From Phialophora verrucosa (lineage: Eukaryota; Ascomycota; Eurotiomycetes; Chaetothyriales; Herpotrichiellaceae), in contig MSED01000003.1 in the NCBI GenBank assembly GCA_002099365.1, positions 248,001 through 312,000 on the forward strand: a stretch of DNA of 64,000 nucleotides, in the 5' to 3' direction. Each line of letters opens with the position of its first letter. Positions within the stretch are counted from its first letter, which is position 1. Below the pieces are notes generated by a model, which did not search any database, had not been told where the DNA came from, and saw only the letters and a program-made list of their open reading frames with translations. The position numbers and the translations under genes are program-made. Positions 1 to 11,622 of the stretch are shown here, piece after piece.

Positions 1-1204
1 TCGACTTTGGCATGTTCGGATGGGACAACTTTGCAATGCAGATATCGGAGAACTTCTCATTCGACAGTGATCCGTCTTGGGGAGTCACCTGAAGCCTGGC
101 GGGACATTACGAAGGAAGTAAACATCTCACAGACACCTTGCTGTCTCAAAGGCGGAGCGAAGACTCGCCGGGAACTAGAGACTGACGGCCGGCTGAAAAC
201 ACGGCACGCCTCTTCCATCGCACAACCCGGGGGAAATCTACCTCCCTTTCCTCTCCTCATAGTACTCCGAATAGCTGACGCGGTACCCCAACACCCACCT
301 CCCCACAAACGCCATGAGACTCGAGAAGACACGACTGGCAGTGACGCCCAGCCACTCATTCGGCAGGGCCACGGCCACGGGCGTGTCTGCCGCGTGCAAG
401 ATCAACCTCCCCGATCTCTCGGACTGCGCGTCTACCACGTCGCCAATGACACCTTGGCAGAGGTAACATGTTTGCCGGAGGGAGAAGTAGCTGAAATTTC
501 CGCAGTCAGATGGCCCTGGAACTCATGCCTCTCCACTAAAGTTGCAACGCCGTAAGGGCCAATATCAAGTGGCAGCGTAAACGGAACACACGCCGACACG
601 AGGAGTCATGCAATAGATCGAAGAAAGGGAAGATTTCACGCGGAACGCGATCAAGCAGTCATTGAACCAAAAGGAAAGTCCGTTCTCGACAACGAGCAGC
701 ACCCGAGAGAATTGTCGACCTGAGAGGCGAGACATTTACACAAGAAGCCAACGAACATCAACCGAAAGCACGGTGAAGCTACGCAGGAACAGTACGGAAC
801 GATTGCCATTGAAGATGCGGAAGTTAGGGGATACAGGACATCAGAAGGAGATCCATGGATAGATTGTCGTCGGAAGACACTGCTCCCGGCACAGACCGGT
901 CGTAACTACGGCCGCTATGACTGGGCGAAATACCATAGTGACAAAGTTGACGAGTGAAACTTGCAGCAACAGGTTAAGCTTGGGTGTTTCTTCACTCGAT
1001 AGGGGAAGGCATGTGATAAGATCGACGGCATGAAGCGGTTAGAGGCGCTCGATACCCACGCCAGACGCCATGTCCTCGTTTCAGTGACTACCGACACGAC
1101 TGATAGACCGGCAGATCACAATGCAGCGCAAACGAAGGAGTCCCATGACGCCAATGGAAATTGAATGGGAGGCGAACACAGAGCAAGTCTTCGTGCCCGC
1201 GTAT
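1..1204. other. No gene recognised
   Basis: The longest open frames (about 180 and 100 codons near the left edge) overlap on opposite strands, show no recognisable domain and have no plausible intron-joined partners. I see nothing else here that can be supported. Confidence 0.4.
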
Positions 1205-1457
1205 GGGTCAGGTGGGAAACAGGCCGACAAACAAGGCGAGACCCACGGAGAGGCAAGAAGCGACGGGACTCGGTGTTGAAGAAGGTCGTAGTGAACCGGA
1301 CATTTGACGACGGCTGCAATTTCAGTAGTATGGAGCGGTCTCGCATAGACAGACCCAAGGCGGGATCGACTTGGTCGATGAGAAGGTTACTCGAAAGGCC
1401 TGTACTCTATCTCGCAGTACCACCGCCAAGAGTGCCAGTAAAGTCGCACCATGTTAC
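1205..1457 (+). repeat. Left arm of a long imperfect inverted repeat
   Basis: The reverse complement of this stretch aligns, with many mismatches and small gaps, to 4286-4577. Shared blocks include CTCTTGGCGG, CCTTTCGAG, ATACTACTGAAAT and CTTCAACACCG/CTCAACACCG. The translated shadows also resemble each other (both contain RSILLK). The two arms point towards each other and enclose the zinc-finger gene at 1480-3599. This could be the diverged terminal repeats of an old mobile element, or an inverted duplication. The outer limits are estimated by eye. Confidence 0.6.
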
Positions 1458-1479
1458 GTGCCTGCGGAACTTTTTGCCA

Positions 1480-3599
1480 TCACTTGCTGGGCAGACTGGT
1501 CGTCTCATGCCCCTTGGTTGGCTCGTCGAGCTCCTTGAGCTTTTTGATGTATGCCACACAATATGCGCTCTGTCGCCAATGAATCGCCTGGCCTCTGTGG
1601 GTGGTTAAACGTGTTTCCGTCGTGAACGCCGACCTCATTTGACTGCAGGCTTTGCCCCCAGTGCACTGAGGATGGTATTTCCGTTGGTGCATGGTGAACC
1701 CTGCGTCACTCCTCGTCGCACGCATGCAGTGTAGACACATGACAACGATGCCCTTCCTGTCGAAGGTATTAGAAGGTCCAGCCCTGTTAGCAGGCTTTGT
1801 AGATCTGAGCTCGACGCCGTCCCCGTTTCTGACTAGTCCCGTAGTCTGATCGATGTCAATTTTTCGAAGGGTCGCTTTATCGATGCCGGCTACATTGAAA
1901 AGATGGAATGGTGGTATTGTGCCTTTTTCGACTCTGCATTTGCCCTTCTCTGCATTGTCATCAGGATTGTAAGCTTGGAAAAGCACTGGACCTTCAGGAA
2001 TTTGCGATTGTGTCGCACTCGGCTTCGGTTCTGGGTGCCCTGGTGACGGTGTGGCAAATGGTTTAGCCTTGACAGAGCTGTCGTTGTCTGGTGCAAATGA
2101 AGCGCTTGCACGAGCGCGGTGAGAGATATCTTCAGCAGTCGAGTCCCTTTGAGACAACATCGACTTGGACTTTGTGCCTGGACTTGGCTTGGTGGAACCA
2201 AGGGTGTCATCGACTGGGCCGTCATCGTGGTCCGAGTGGTCTGGTTGGATGACACCTGTCTTCGTGATCGACTCTCTCATTTCAGCTTGTCTTTTTGCAC
2301 GGGGTTTGTTGTATGGCAGATCCCATAATTCGCTCAGCAGTGCTCTCACCATACCAAACTGTTCGGTACGTAGCTCTCCTGACTGGAGCTGCTTTGTGCT
2401 GTCGACACGGCCATTCCTGATCAGTTGAAGGACGTGTTCAAAGGCTCTGGGACCACAGCTGTCGTCATCCACTTGTTCAGGGCAAGGCTGGGCGGCTTAT
2501 CAGTTCGCGTTCGAATTCGGGCTTGGAAAAAGACTTACCATCTGGCGCATGAGCACGTTGAAGCTTGTCAGTGAGACCCAACGTTGTGCCCCGAACGCAT
2601 GGGCATGTTTGTACAGTTGGCCACGAACATCATACCCCACCTTTCTCATTTGAGTGTTGTTGAGTGCAAAATAGGGGTCGTAGATGTCGAAGCGGACAAG
2701 CTCACGATCGCCCTGTGCCGAGATGTGCACATGGACAAGAAACCAGTGAGCCTGCGACTGGTTCTGGATGAGGAAGATTTGTCGTATAGAGTCGGAGATC
2801 TTTTCCTAGAAAAACTCAAAACCTGCCACGACGTACATTGAATCCTGAGGGAGTTGCAGTGCCGGGCACAGGATGGACAGGTTACCACCGGCGTACCATT
2901 CGGGTTCCGGGAACCTGAGGACATCTTCATACACCAGCGTGATCGAGGGACAAGCAGAAAGTTGTATTATGCCATCCGTTACACGGTCACGGTGTTGTTT
3001 CAAACCAGCGTACAATTGTTTGCATCTGTCCTCCAACGACCTGGTCACGTCGTCTGGTGGCAGGTGTAATGTAAGCCCAAGCTGGATCTCTGGAATGGTC
3101 ACTGAGTCGTTGTTGACTTCAGTCGTCACCGCAGTCGTAGAACGCTCTGCTCCAGGTGCCATCGCTGAAGTATTTGATTTCTCCAAACCCAGTGTTATCT
3201 CTGGACTGCTGGATTTGGCTAGTGCCTGAGCAGACTTTGGAAGCCTGGTGCTCGGGCTAGCGAGGCGAGGTGACGGGTCAGGGATCAACGTTCCAGACAT
3301 TGTGTGACTCGAGTCCATAGTTCGATTGGCTGAGGTCTTGTGAACTACCACGCAGTCAGCCCAAGGTCAATGGTGTGCTGTTTTTTGTACTCACCACGTT
3401 CCGGAGAAGATTGAGCAGGCTGTCCTTGTATGCCCATAGTAGTAGGGTACGGAAACTCTCGAGGCGGTGCTGACGGCCCCGGTAGCCTGGACAAGGCCTC
3501 GCCGACATTGCCATTGATGATCACAAATGGGTTGTAGTGGTAGGTGTGGTGTGGTGTGAACTGTTCGTCCAATGTCTTTTGTTTCTTGGGCGCCGCCAT
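1480..3599 (-). CDS. Unknown protein with a C2H2-type zinc finger, possibly disrupted
   Basis: Function is not recognised. Translation starts at the ATG at 3599 (MAAPKKQKTL). Exon 1 ends at 3395 with GTGAGT and exon 2 opens at 3344 after GGTAG. A GTAAGT donor after LMRQM joins a last exon that begins PCPEQVDDDS and ends at 1480. Near the C terminus the last exon shows one well-formed finger, C-x2-C-x12-H-x4-H, followed by a weaker Cys/His cluster. The middle is rich in Ser, Pro and Thr. The frame is open through position 2809, hits a TAG at 2806-2808, then stays open and looks coding into the 2730-2500 part. Either this is a nonsense mutation or a weak 69-base intron (GTCGTG...CCAG) removes it. 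The gene lies between long inverted repeats, so it may belong to a mobile element. No homologue could be named. Confidence 0.5.
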
Positions 3600-4095
3600 A
3601 GTGCGATGTGACCGAGCGTCCGAAAAGGTCCACCAGAGAAATGGGGCACCACTGGTACAGAGTATTAGATACCAAGTTTTAGTGACTTCATCGTCGACAC
3701 CCGAACTGTTCGAGAATGAGAGGAGACCGGGACCGAGAGGAGAGTGAAACTGACTGGAGAGTGAATTGGCCAGGCAGAAGCTTGAAGATGTGCGGTCGAG
3801 CGGAAGGAGCGGTAATGTTGGTCGGAAGGAGCGGTGATGTTGGTCGGACGTCGCTCTCAGTTGCCACATGCAAGGACTTTTGGAAGGCACCGTCCGGCGT
3901 TCAGCGAAAGAAATCGCTCGCAGCTTCTGGTGGGCCTCGACGCTTGCCTCTTCGTCGTACGGTCGTGTCTGATCCCCGGTTGTTCACGGAAGTAGCTGGG
4001 ACGTTGGCAACCTGAAACCTCAGTTGGCGTCGATTTCGTCAGGAGTAATGAACGAAAAGACGGCGAAGAAGTCGATGAAGTGCTCGCCATAGCGA
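3600..4095. other. Upstream region of the zinc-finger gene
   Basis: This holds the presumed 5' flank of the minus-strand zinc-finger gene. Short open frames on both strands overlap and show no domain. It includes a near-direct repetition of GGTAATGTTGGTCGG/GGTGATGTTGGTCGG around 3808-3846. Confidence 0.3.
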
Positions 4096-4226
4096 TGGCA
4101 TCCATGTAGGCTTAGATTCGGTCCTACAGGTCGCTGGGTGACACACAACGCCCGAAAGCGTTGGCATCCATGTAGGCTTAGATTCGGTCCTACATGGCGC
4201 TGGCTGACACACAACGCCCGAAGGCG
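4096..4226 (+). repeat. Tandem duplication, 66-bp unit, two copies
   Basis: Copy 1 spans 4096-4161 and copy 2 spans 4162-4226. Both start TGGCATCCATGTAGG and contain ACACACAACGCCCGAA. They differ by a few substitutions and one or two missing bases, so the duplication is fairly recent. It lies just inside the right arm of the long inverted repeat. Confidence 0.85.
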
Positions 4227-4285
4227 ATGTGTAGAAGAGGAAGCAAGAGACGGCGGGGAGGTTGGTGGCGAAAGGTCTTAGAATT

Positions 4286-4577
4286 CAAAGTCACGTGACA
4301 ATGTGCGCCTTCACTGGCGCTCTTGGCGGCGACGATGTTGGAGGACAGTCCTTTCGAGCAACCTTCTGAATTCATTGTTGAGGTCAATCGCCCTATCTTT
4401 GCGAGGCCGGTCAGGCGACGCTCGCTCTATACTACTGAAATCGCAGTCCTCGTCGAGTGTTCGGTCGTGTCACGCTCCTACGACACTCCTCAACACCGGG
4501 CCCCATCGCTTCATGTCTCCTCGTGTGTTCTCTTGTTTATTAACATCAGATCCGGTCTTCTCACCTGTAAGGACTCC
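4286..4577 (+). repeat. Right arm of a long imperfect inverted repeat
   Basis: This matches the reverse complement of 1205-1457 in the same order of blocks (CTCTTGGCGG, CCTTTCGAG, ATACTACTGAAAT, CAACACCG, CACCTG). Together the arms enclose about 2.8 kb with the zinc-finger gene and the 66-bp tandem duplication. No clear target-site duplication could be assigned by eye because the outer limits are eroded. Confidence 0.6.
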
Positions 4578-5886
4578 CAGTTTCCTATAGGCTGATGGGA
4601 CGTGCGATGTTCTGCGCTACAGCGATAGGTGTTTAGCCTTCGGGGAAGTCGATGGCTGACTTCGTGTTGATCCTGATGCCTGGGTCGGACTGGATAGTTG
4701 ATACTGAGGGCTAGTAGGATATGCTTGTGGTGATGACCGACCAGTAGGCGGGTTCTGCATCGGCCGACCTTCAACAAAGCCGGCGCGCGGTAGTTAGTGG
4801 CAAGGTAATAAGCCCTGGAGGCTTAATCGGTTGACCAACCTTCCCCCAAGAGGCTTGTTATGAACAACATAAGAACTTGAGGGCATAATAAAGTAAATTA
4901 TCACGGTCCGCACAAGTGAGTATCGCCAGGCTGCCAAACTGCCTGGCCTACGACTGAACGGATGCAGTCGCTTCGACTACGGGACTTGCTTCTCAACTTT
5001 GTTTGTCCTGACGAGCTTTGGGACGTTACTTATAACTACAGTCTCTACCATGCCATCACTCCATAACCTTGCTCCGATCCTCTCTACCAGAACGACTTTC
5101 TCTGTCGGTTTTTATGGTGGATTGGCCTATTGACGATCTTCTTCATTTGGTCCACTACAACGATATAAAGCCCACACGCATCCGGCTAATTGTATCTTCG
5201 TAGTGATTGTCTTAATACCACTGCCCTGAGTCTGGTAACGGTACGCAGAGAAATGCCCCTATAACAGAGTGTTACATGCCGAGACGTGCTGTCAGCAAAG
5301 TTGACCGCACATGGGATAATCATTTGTGCGTATTGTAGGGGAAGCCGTAGGATAGTGGACAAAGTCCCAGGATTTCCTCAACAGCATGAATTCATGTTTC
5401 ACGCCACAATCATGCACTGGTGCGTGAGAGCAAGGTTTCCTCGTGCATGAACACTCCCCTCAAAGAGGCATTTCCCGGTGCTGCTTCCCCGCAAGTAAAA
5501 ACGTTTTGGAGATGATTCCGTCTTCCACTTCCGATCTTCTTTGTTCGCATACACCAAAGAGGTATCCCGCTACCTCATGAATGAGTGTCTCGGAAGTTCC
5601 GCCCTTTGATGCCGAGTTATTAGCGGAAGAGAATACGGCACGTACTCGGATGCACCTAAAAGGGGATCCCGTGGTGTCTCGACGACCCAACAGAGTACGG
5701 GGGAAATTACTCTAGGATGCCGCACGGACAGAAGTGCCCTCTCCGCTGGCCGCATGACACTAGGGATCGGTATTATGGAGATGAGCAAAGTCCTTTTAAG
5801 CTATAGCGTTGTCCTACTGTTCGATCCTCTATGGGTATTGACACTTCAAGAACCCAGCTTTTGCTTTTCGAACCCCGAGTACCAAA
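4578..5886. other. Gene-poor stretch before the dehydratase
   Basis: No coding region with domain support was found. The stretch between about 4790 and 5240 is comparatively AT-rich and may be repeat-derived, but I see no terminal repeats. The last 200-300 bases should hold the promoter of the dehydratase gene at 5887. Confidence 0.35.
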
Positions 5887-7365
5887 ATGGCTGGCAAGGA
5901 TCCTACCATCACCAGCTTCACGATCCGAGATCTGCGATGGCCAACTTCTCTGCGACAGATCGGCTCTGATCCGATGAACTTGGCCGGCGAAAACGCGTAT
6001 GGTTATCTTCAGTTCCACACCGACTGTGGTCTCGTAGGCACGGGATGGTCGTTCAGTCATGGACAGGGAAATGAGTATGCTTCTTTTCTCCTGGCAGGAA
6101 GCGTCATTTACTAACATGACCCAGAGTTTTGTGTGCTGCGGTGCGGGCGCTTGCACCGCGTTATGTTGGACGAAAACTGTCGTCTCTGACGGCTAACATG
6201 GCCGACACGCAGAGGAAGGTCGTCTCCGGCCAGCTGCGCTTCATGTCACCTGAACGCGGCATTGTTCAGCTGGCATCATGTACAATTCTCAACGCGATCT
6301 GGGATCTCTGGGCCAAGACGGAAGGCAAACCGCTCTGGAAACTGGTTGCCGATTTCAGCCCCGAGGAATACGTCCGTTGCATCGATTTTCGATACCTGAC
6401 TGATGTTTTGACACCTGATCAAGCATTAGAAATGTTGAAGAAACAAGCCGCGACCAAAGCTGACCGTATTAAATTGGCACTGGCAAATCGAGCCGTCCCT
6501 GCCTATAATACGTCCGTGGGGTGGCTGGGCTACTCCGATGACCAAGTCAAGGAGTTCACCAAAAAGGCCCGAGCTGATGGATTCAAGTACTTCAAGCTGA
6601 AGGCTGGATTGGGGCAGGAGAAAGATCGCCATCGCCTAGGGCTTATTCGCGAGTTCGGGGGTGAGGACGCGGTTATCATGGTGGATGTCAATGAAATCTG
6701 GGACGTCGACCAAGCCATCGAATACATGAAACAATTGGCCGATCTGAAGCTGTGGTGAGTCCTTGGTATGCGCGCACATTTTGTGACCCAGGAAACCTAA
6801 ATGCTTTTGCAGGTTCATTGAAGAGCCCACATCGCCGGACGACATACTCGGTCATGCACGGATTCGAGCCGCTCTCAAGCCGTATGGTATTGGAGTAGCC
6901 ACGGGCGAGCATGTGAACAACCGTGTCATGTTCAAGCAGCTGCTCCAAGCCGAGGCGATCGATGCGGTACAGCTGGACGCGTGTCGCATGTGTGGCGTCA
7001 ACGAGATTCTGTCGGTCCTCCTGCTTGCAGCCCGTTTCGGCGTCCCAGTCGTTCCTCATGCCGGTGGCGCGGGAATGGTGGAGTTGTGCTCGCACCTCTC
7101 GACCATTGATTTCGTTTGTGTTTCTGGGAAGGAGTCCATCCTGGAATATACAGACCATCTGCATGAAGCGTATGAAGCTCCGGCCTCGATTACATCCGAT
7201 GCCTACCATGTGACACCAACGGTCCCAGGATACTCTTGCGACGTCAAAGAGAGCGAGTTTGAGACGTACGAATATCCCCATGGCAAGTTCTGGCAAACTG
7301 AGCAGGGCATAAAAATGGCCACGGATCCATGGAGAGCTGTGCCAGGTGAACACATAGACTACTGA
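5887..7365 (+). CDS. L-fuconate dehydratase-like enzyme (enolase superfamily)
   Basis: This enzyme of the mandelate-racemase/enolase superfamily probably dehydrates a sugar acid to its 2-keto-3-deoxy form. The predicted protein has 456 residues in three exons (5887-6074, 6125-6754, 6813-7365); both junctions restore frame with GT-AG borders. The N-terminal lid shows a DLRWPTSL...GSD motif typical of L-fuconate/L-galactonate dehydratases. The barrel carries the KxK pair (about K220/K222), D250 and N252, E276 in FIEEPTSPDD, E305 in ATGEH and H355 in PHAGG. From my memory of the family, the IEEPTSPDDILGHA block and the C-terminal YVDHLHE-like block (YTDHLHE here) resemble human ENOSF1 more than fungal L-galactonate dehydratase. 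L-galactonate or L-rhamnonate remain possible substrates. The nearby aldolase and sugar transporters fit an aldonate pathway. No dehydrogenase or lactonase for the earlier steps lies in the window. Confidence 0.88.
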
Positions 7366-7414
7366 ATAGTACCAGATTATTTGCACCTGAATATTTGTTC
7401 ATTGGATATCGAGG

Positions 7415-9808
7415 CTATAACCACGGTACTCCATAACCGTTTTCGTCAGGTTGAAAATATGTATCCCAGTTGTCCACACTCGCAAATACTTCATAGTTGA
7501 AAGTCGGATACTGTGCCTGACTAGCAGTATCGGGATTTGCAGGGCCTTGAGAAACGGCATTTGGGCGAGGAAATTCCTGATCAGCGCAAGAGAAGACGGT
7601 GTCGAAATCTCTCAGCATAAGATCAGTGGTGTTGCTTTGTGTAGTGACCGAAGATCGACGACGGATATCCTTGACCGAAGTAACAACATGTTTCAAGTCA
7701 CCAGTAATGCGACGAGCGGCACCCAGGGTTTTTCCAAGCTCATCCAGCATTTCATTTGCTGAATGGAACGCTGCCGTCCATTGTCCGCAGTGGCTCTGCA
7801 GGCCGATGGTAGAGAGATCTCTGCTTAATAGCGCTGCCAGGATGAGAAGTGCCCCTCCCAGGCTCGTTGCCATGTGGAATCGAAAGGAACTTGGTTCGTG
7901 GATTTCGTGTCGATGGGCCTGGAGCTGATTCACCATTTCAGTAGCTAAAGTGCCACACAGCAGGCCAGTAGCGGCGTCAAAGTCCAAGGATACCATTTTC
8001 CGACGGCGTAAAAGGAGACGGAGGTGAATGAAACGCTAAAAGCATTGTCAGTCACATGTTGCCCGCAACATTTCGGGGGGAGGGGAAGGTACCGTCTTGA
8101 CCAGCAGAAGCTGCCTCCGGTGACGCAGAGTAGGGGTGCTATGTACAGGAAGCAAAGGTATGGTTGGCAAGACGTTATCACACCAGAACTGGATCTTTGC
8201 ATCCAGGACAGCTATGGTCTGGAGATTGTAGCTTGTGACGCTGGCCGAAAACATCTCAACCCAGATTTCCCCCGCCAGCTTCGCGAACGCAATCATGCAG
8301 GTCAAAAACATGGTGGAAGACAGCTCAGTGTTTACTGATGGGAGTGTCCTCGACGGATGAAGGTCCTAGTGTGGTGAAAGTCAGCATGGTGGCCCTCTCG
8401 AGAGGCAGAGGCAGACCTTGTCATATAGCCAGGCGGGCTTCCCCACACAGATATCGCTATCGTGAATTGCGTATGGCCTTCCGCAACTCATTGAAATCCT
8501 GCGATCGATGAAATAGACGGTCCAAAAAACCGTTTGACGCATATGCACAGTATAGGGGTCACAGTCCTCCCCCCATCGGGGCTGATTGTGTAGGCCGTAC
8601 TGGAAGCATAGCCTGCTTGCAATGCCGACGGCATTATAGGCCGCGCTCGACTTGTCCGCGTGTATCAGATAAAATGACTAGGCCCGTCGTTAGCACGGTA
8701 CTGCCAAATGCTGAGATCATTATACGTGCCTCGAAGATCAAGAACTGGATTAAGCAGAGATCTGCTTGTCCACTCAACTTGCGCTTGCCTACCAAAGTAT
8801 CTGCTGCTAGAAACCAGTTCCAACCAGGGCGCGGGGCTTGGCCTTGGGCAGTGTCGATGTCGCGCAAGATATCTGAACACGCAAAGACGATATAGTTCAA
8901 GGCCAAGAAACAGGTATCGTCTTCGTTCGGAAAAGGGCAAGACCGGAGGTTCTTGCTCTTCTGTCTAAAGTCTCCCTCGTTGACGCAAGGGTGATTGGGA
9001 TTGATGTCGTTGAAGAAGAAATCGAGGTAGTTTTCGTAGTCCAAATTGTTGGGGAAGGGGAGGAACTGGTTCCCAACCCGGAGACTGCAGCTTGGTCCTC
9101 CCGTGGGCATCGACGGAATACTGGCCCGAGTAACTTGAGATCCAATCGTGTCCGAGGCATCGTCGGAGCCAGTAAGGCCCAGTTGGGACTTCAGAAGGTC
9201 CAGATTGGCGTTCAGAGTAGACAGCGGTGCCTGAAACGTCGAGTCTCCTGTGCCCATCGAGATGTTTAGTCGTGGCGCTTAGTAGTAAAACAGTTTGACC
9301 TGCCTTGAAAACCATCTCCCGTTTCTGAAGGATTCTCGAATGCTGCCGCTTTTATCGAGGCACCTTGCACGCTCGCCCTCCACAAGGCATCAATCTTGGC
9401 TTCCAGCCCGATGACCTTGTCGGCCAAAGCCACTGAAGAACAACAACTTGTTGTGTCCCGAGGCGCCGAAGGAGGTCCGCCCGGCTCTTCTTCGAGCGGA
9501 CTTTCGGGGTTACGACTGTGACGGACTGGAACTTGATCAAAATGACAAGATACACGGCGAGCGCGGCAGCGCTGGCATGGGTAGCGACCGGTACACTGTT
9601 CTCTTTAGGATGTCGACAAAGACTCAGCGTGCTGTTCGGGAGAGTCTCACCTTCAATTTACGTTGCCGACATGGGATACTGACACGACGTTAGGGGATCG
9701 TAGTTGCCATTAATTACAGAAGACGTACCACGCTTGCGAGGCATATTTGGCTCGTGACTTTGTCTTGCCTGTCACGGTGCCGGTTGATTCTGGGCTCGCT
9801 GATTCCAT
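7415..9808 (-). CDS. Zn2Cys6 transcription factor, copy A
   Basis: This is a fungal binuclear-cluster activator, predicted at 690 residues in seven exons (9808-9729, 9678-9651, 9595-9304, 9247-8730, 8677-8417, 8365-8093, 8035-7415). The DNA-binding cluster appears only after splicing: C27-x2-C-x6-C-x5-C-x2-C-x6-C53, spread over exon 1, a 28-base exon 2 and exon 3. Exon 5 encodes the middle homology region (AAYN..GIASRLCFQYGLH and GRPYAIHDSDI). Exon lengths 2, 3 and 5 are identical to those of the paralogue at 21820-24280. Introns 3 and 4 start with GC (AAG|GCAGGT, GAG|GCACGT) where the paralogue has GT. The gene ends 50 bases from the 3' end of the dehydratase (convergent). It is probably the local regulator of the sugar-acid genes; the inducer is unknown. 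Confidence 0.9.
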
Positions 9809-10249
9809 CGCGATTAGAAGGCAGGAGACCACGAATGGTCGATGTACCAGCACCGAAAACGCGAGATGTGCGCCGTGGGCTGGGACGACGTTGGGCTGTG
9901 TCACCCGTCAGAGGCCAATTGATATTATTGCCCAGTATTCAGCGGCCATTCAGGAGTGAGACTGCCTTGCCTCTTTTTATCTTTCCCCTCATCCCCCATC
10001 AATCCGGGACGACGATTACATACATCCGTCCTCGACCTGAGACTTGGCGTACTAGAGTCTAATCGGGGCGCTACCGGCTACTGTACCGGGGGCACTGGTG
10101 GAAGGATAGGTTTGTTAGCGTCTGCCAATGCGGGGACCTGCTGCCACATGTTTCACAGCCCTGAGTCCTGCCAGGGGCTGTATGCAGCAGGGTAGAATGT
10201 GGAGATCTAGTAAGGTGCCAAATGTTTGCCGATGCTCTTCACCCGTCCC
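9809..10249. other. Intergenic region between regulator A and the aldolase gene
   Basis: This contains the 5' flank of regulator A and the 3' flank of the aldolase gene, both on the minus strand. No further gene or RNA is recognisable. Confidence 0.4.
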
Positions 10250-11622
10250 CTACAGGCCGTTCTCAACCTCAAAGATCTCTTTCAGCCCTTCAGTCACATT
10301 GCTGACGACGAATTCGTTGCCACCGGCCAACGGGCGTCTGAAACTTCCTCCGAGCTTCAGACTCCCTTCCTTGACGTGAATATTCATAGCCTCCTTGATC
10401 CCGTAGAATCCCTGAGTTGCAAATCAGCAGTGCATCCAAGATGGCGATCAAGGTAGGGACCAACCACTCGATTGATGATGGAGTCCGCGCGCGTCACCAA
10501 GTCTTGCAGTGCCTGGGCCTCCTGAAAGCTGTTCCTCGTCAGTCTGCCGCCCCTCTCGTCCGGGAATGCACTCACAGTGTGGCGTCGTTCTTCTCAAGTG
10601 CCTCAGTGCCGAGTCGAAACAGTTTTTGGCACACTTTGGGATAGAGGTTGGCGCTAAACATGTTAGTCGGCCACTCGAAGATGGCGACAAGCATAGGAGA
10701 CTCACGGTCCTCCGACGCAACCATGCTGTCGGGCGACCATGGCGGGGAACATGTACTCAGTTGATCCTGGAAGCACCAGGAACGGTCGCAAATGCCTTTT
10801 CTTATACGCCGTCGTGTTGACATGCATGGCTACTCGGTGGCCTTTGCTTATGTTGAAGCAAGTGAGCTTGACGCCTCTGTTCGTGTCACTCTTCAATTAA
10901 TTCGGGCAGAACGCAGTGCAAGTTAGTGGGTTCGAGACTGACACAATATTTTGGTGTTCTCTGGTTACGCTGCGAGTTAGCCCGGAGGAGCTACCGGGCG
11001 TCGATGGAGGACTCACGCGATGTCCATCAAGAAGTCTGCATCCAGATCGATTCCCCCGGCAGCAAACGGAATCTGTTTCGTGTTAGGAACGAGGTCACAC
11101 TTCTGCAACCGAAAGAACTTACATTATACAGCAGAATCGGTATGGGACTGCTGTCGGCCACGGAAACAAAGAAATCCTTCAAGGCTTTCTTATCCTTCCC
11201 GTAGGTGAATGCATAGTATCCCGGTGCAACCACAATTCTGCCCAGCATCAGTAAAGGACAGGACAAGGTACAGGACGGAATGCAGCTTACGCAGCATCTG
11301 CACCTCTACTGGCTGCATCGTGGGCATATGCGATGGTCTCTTTGAGGCTCCCAGCTCCAACTCCAGCAATGATGGGGATTTCTTTGTCCAAGCCATTCTG
11401 TACGAGCACTTCTTTGGCGTGGTGGACGAGGGTTGCACGTTCATCCCGAGACAAGAGTGTGGCCTCACCCAATGTCCCACTGAGAACAAGGCCTATACCT
11501 GCCTTCGCCAATCGTAGAATGCCGGCGCGAAACGCTGCCACGTCAATCTCCTGTTCTTCGTTGTTCGTAAAAGGTGTTAGCACGGGGGCGTAGACCCCCG
11601 GCCGTAGAATTGAGGATCCCAT
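10250..11622 (-). CDS. DHDPS/N-acetylneuraminate-lyase family aldolase (2-keto-3-deoxy sugar acid aldolase-like)
   Basis: This class I pyruvate-type aldolase has about 333 residues in eight exons. Exon 1 is 11622-11291, followed by 11237-11123, 11072-11017, 10969-10943, 10876-10706, 10653-10576, 10528 to about 10466, and 10411-10250. Hallmarks are the substrate loop GTLGEAT (about 49-55), the Tyr of PILLYN (Y148) and the Schiff-base Lys in IVGVKLTC (K180). Because the exons are tiny, open frames alone hide the gene; splicing restores a continuous family profile up to the stop at 10250. The end of exon 7 is ambiguous by one codon (GTGGTT or GTTGGT donor). In fungi, family members include 2-keto-3-deoxy-L-galactonate aldolase. 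Next to a fuconate-type dehydratase, cleavage of the resulting 2-keto-3-deoxy acid is the likely job (inference). The substrate is not determined. Confidence 0.85.

Noticed and set aside
7..555. 182-codon open frame at the left edge
   Set aside because: No domain, overlapped by antisense frames of similar length, low-complexity composition and no intron-linked partner.
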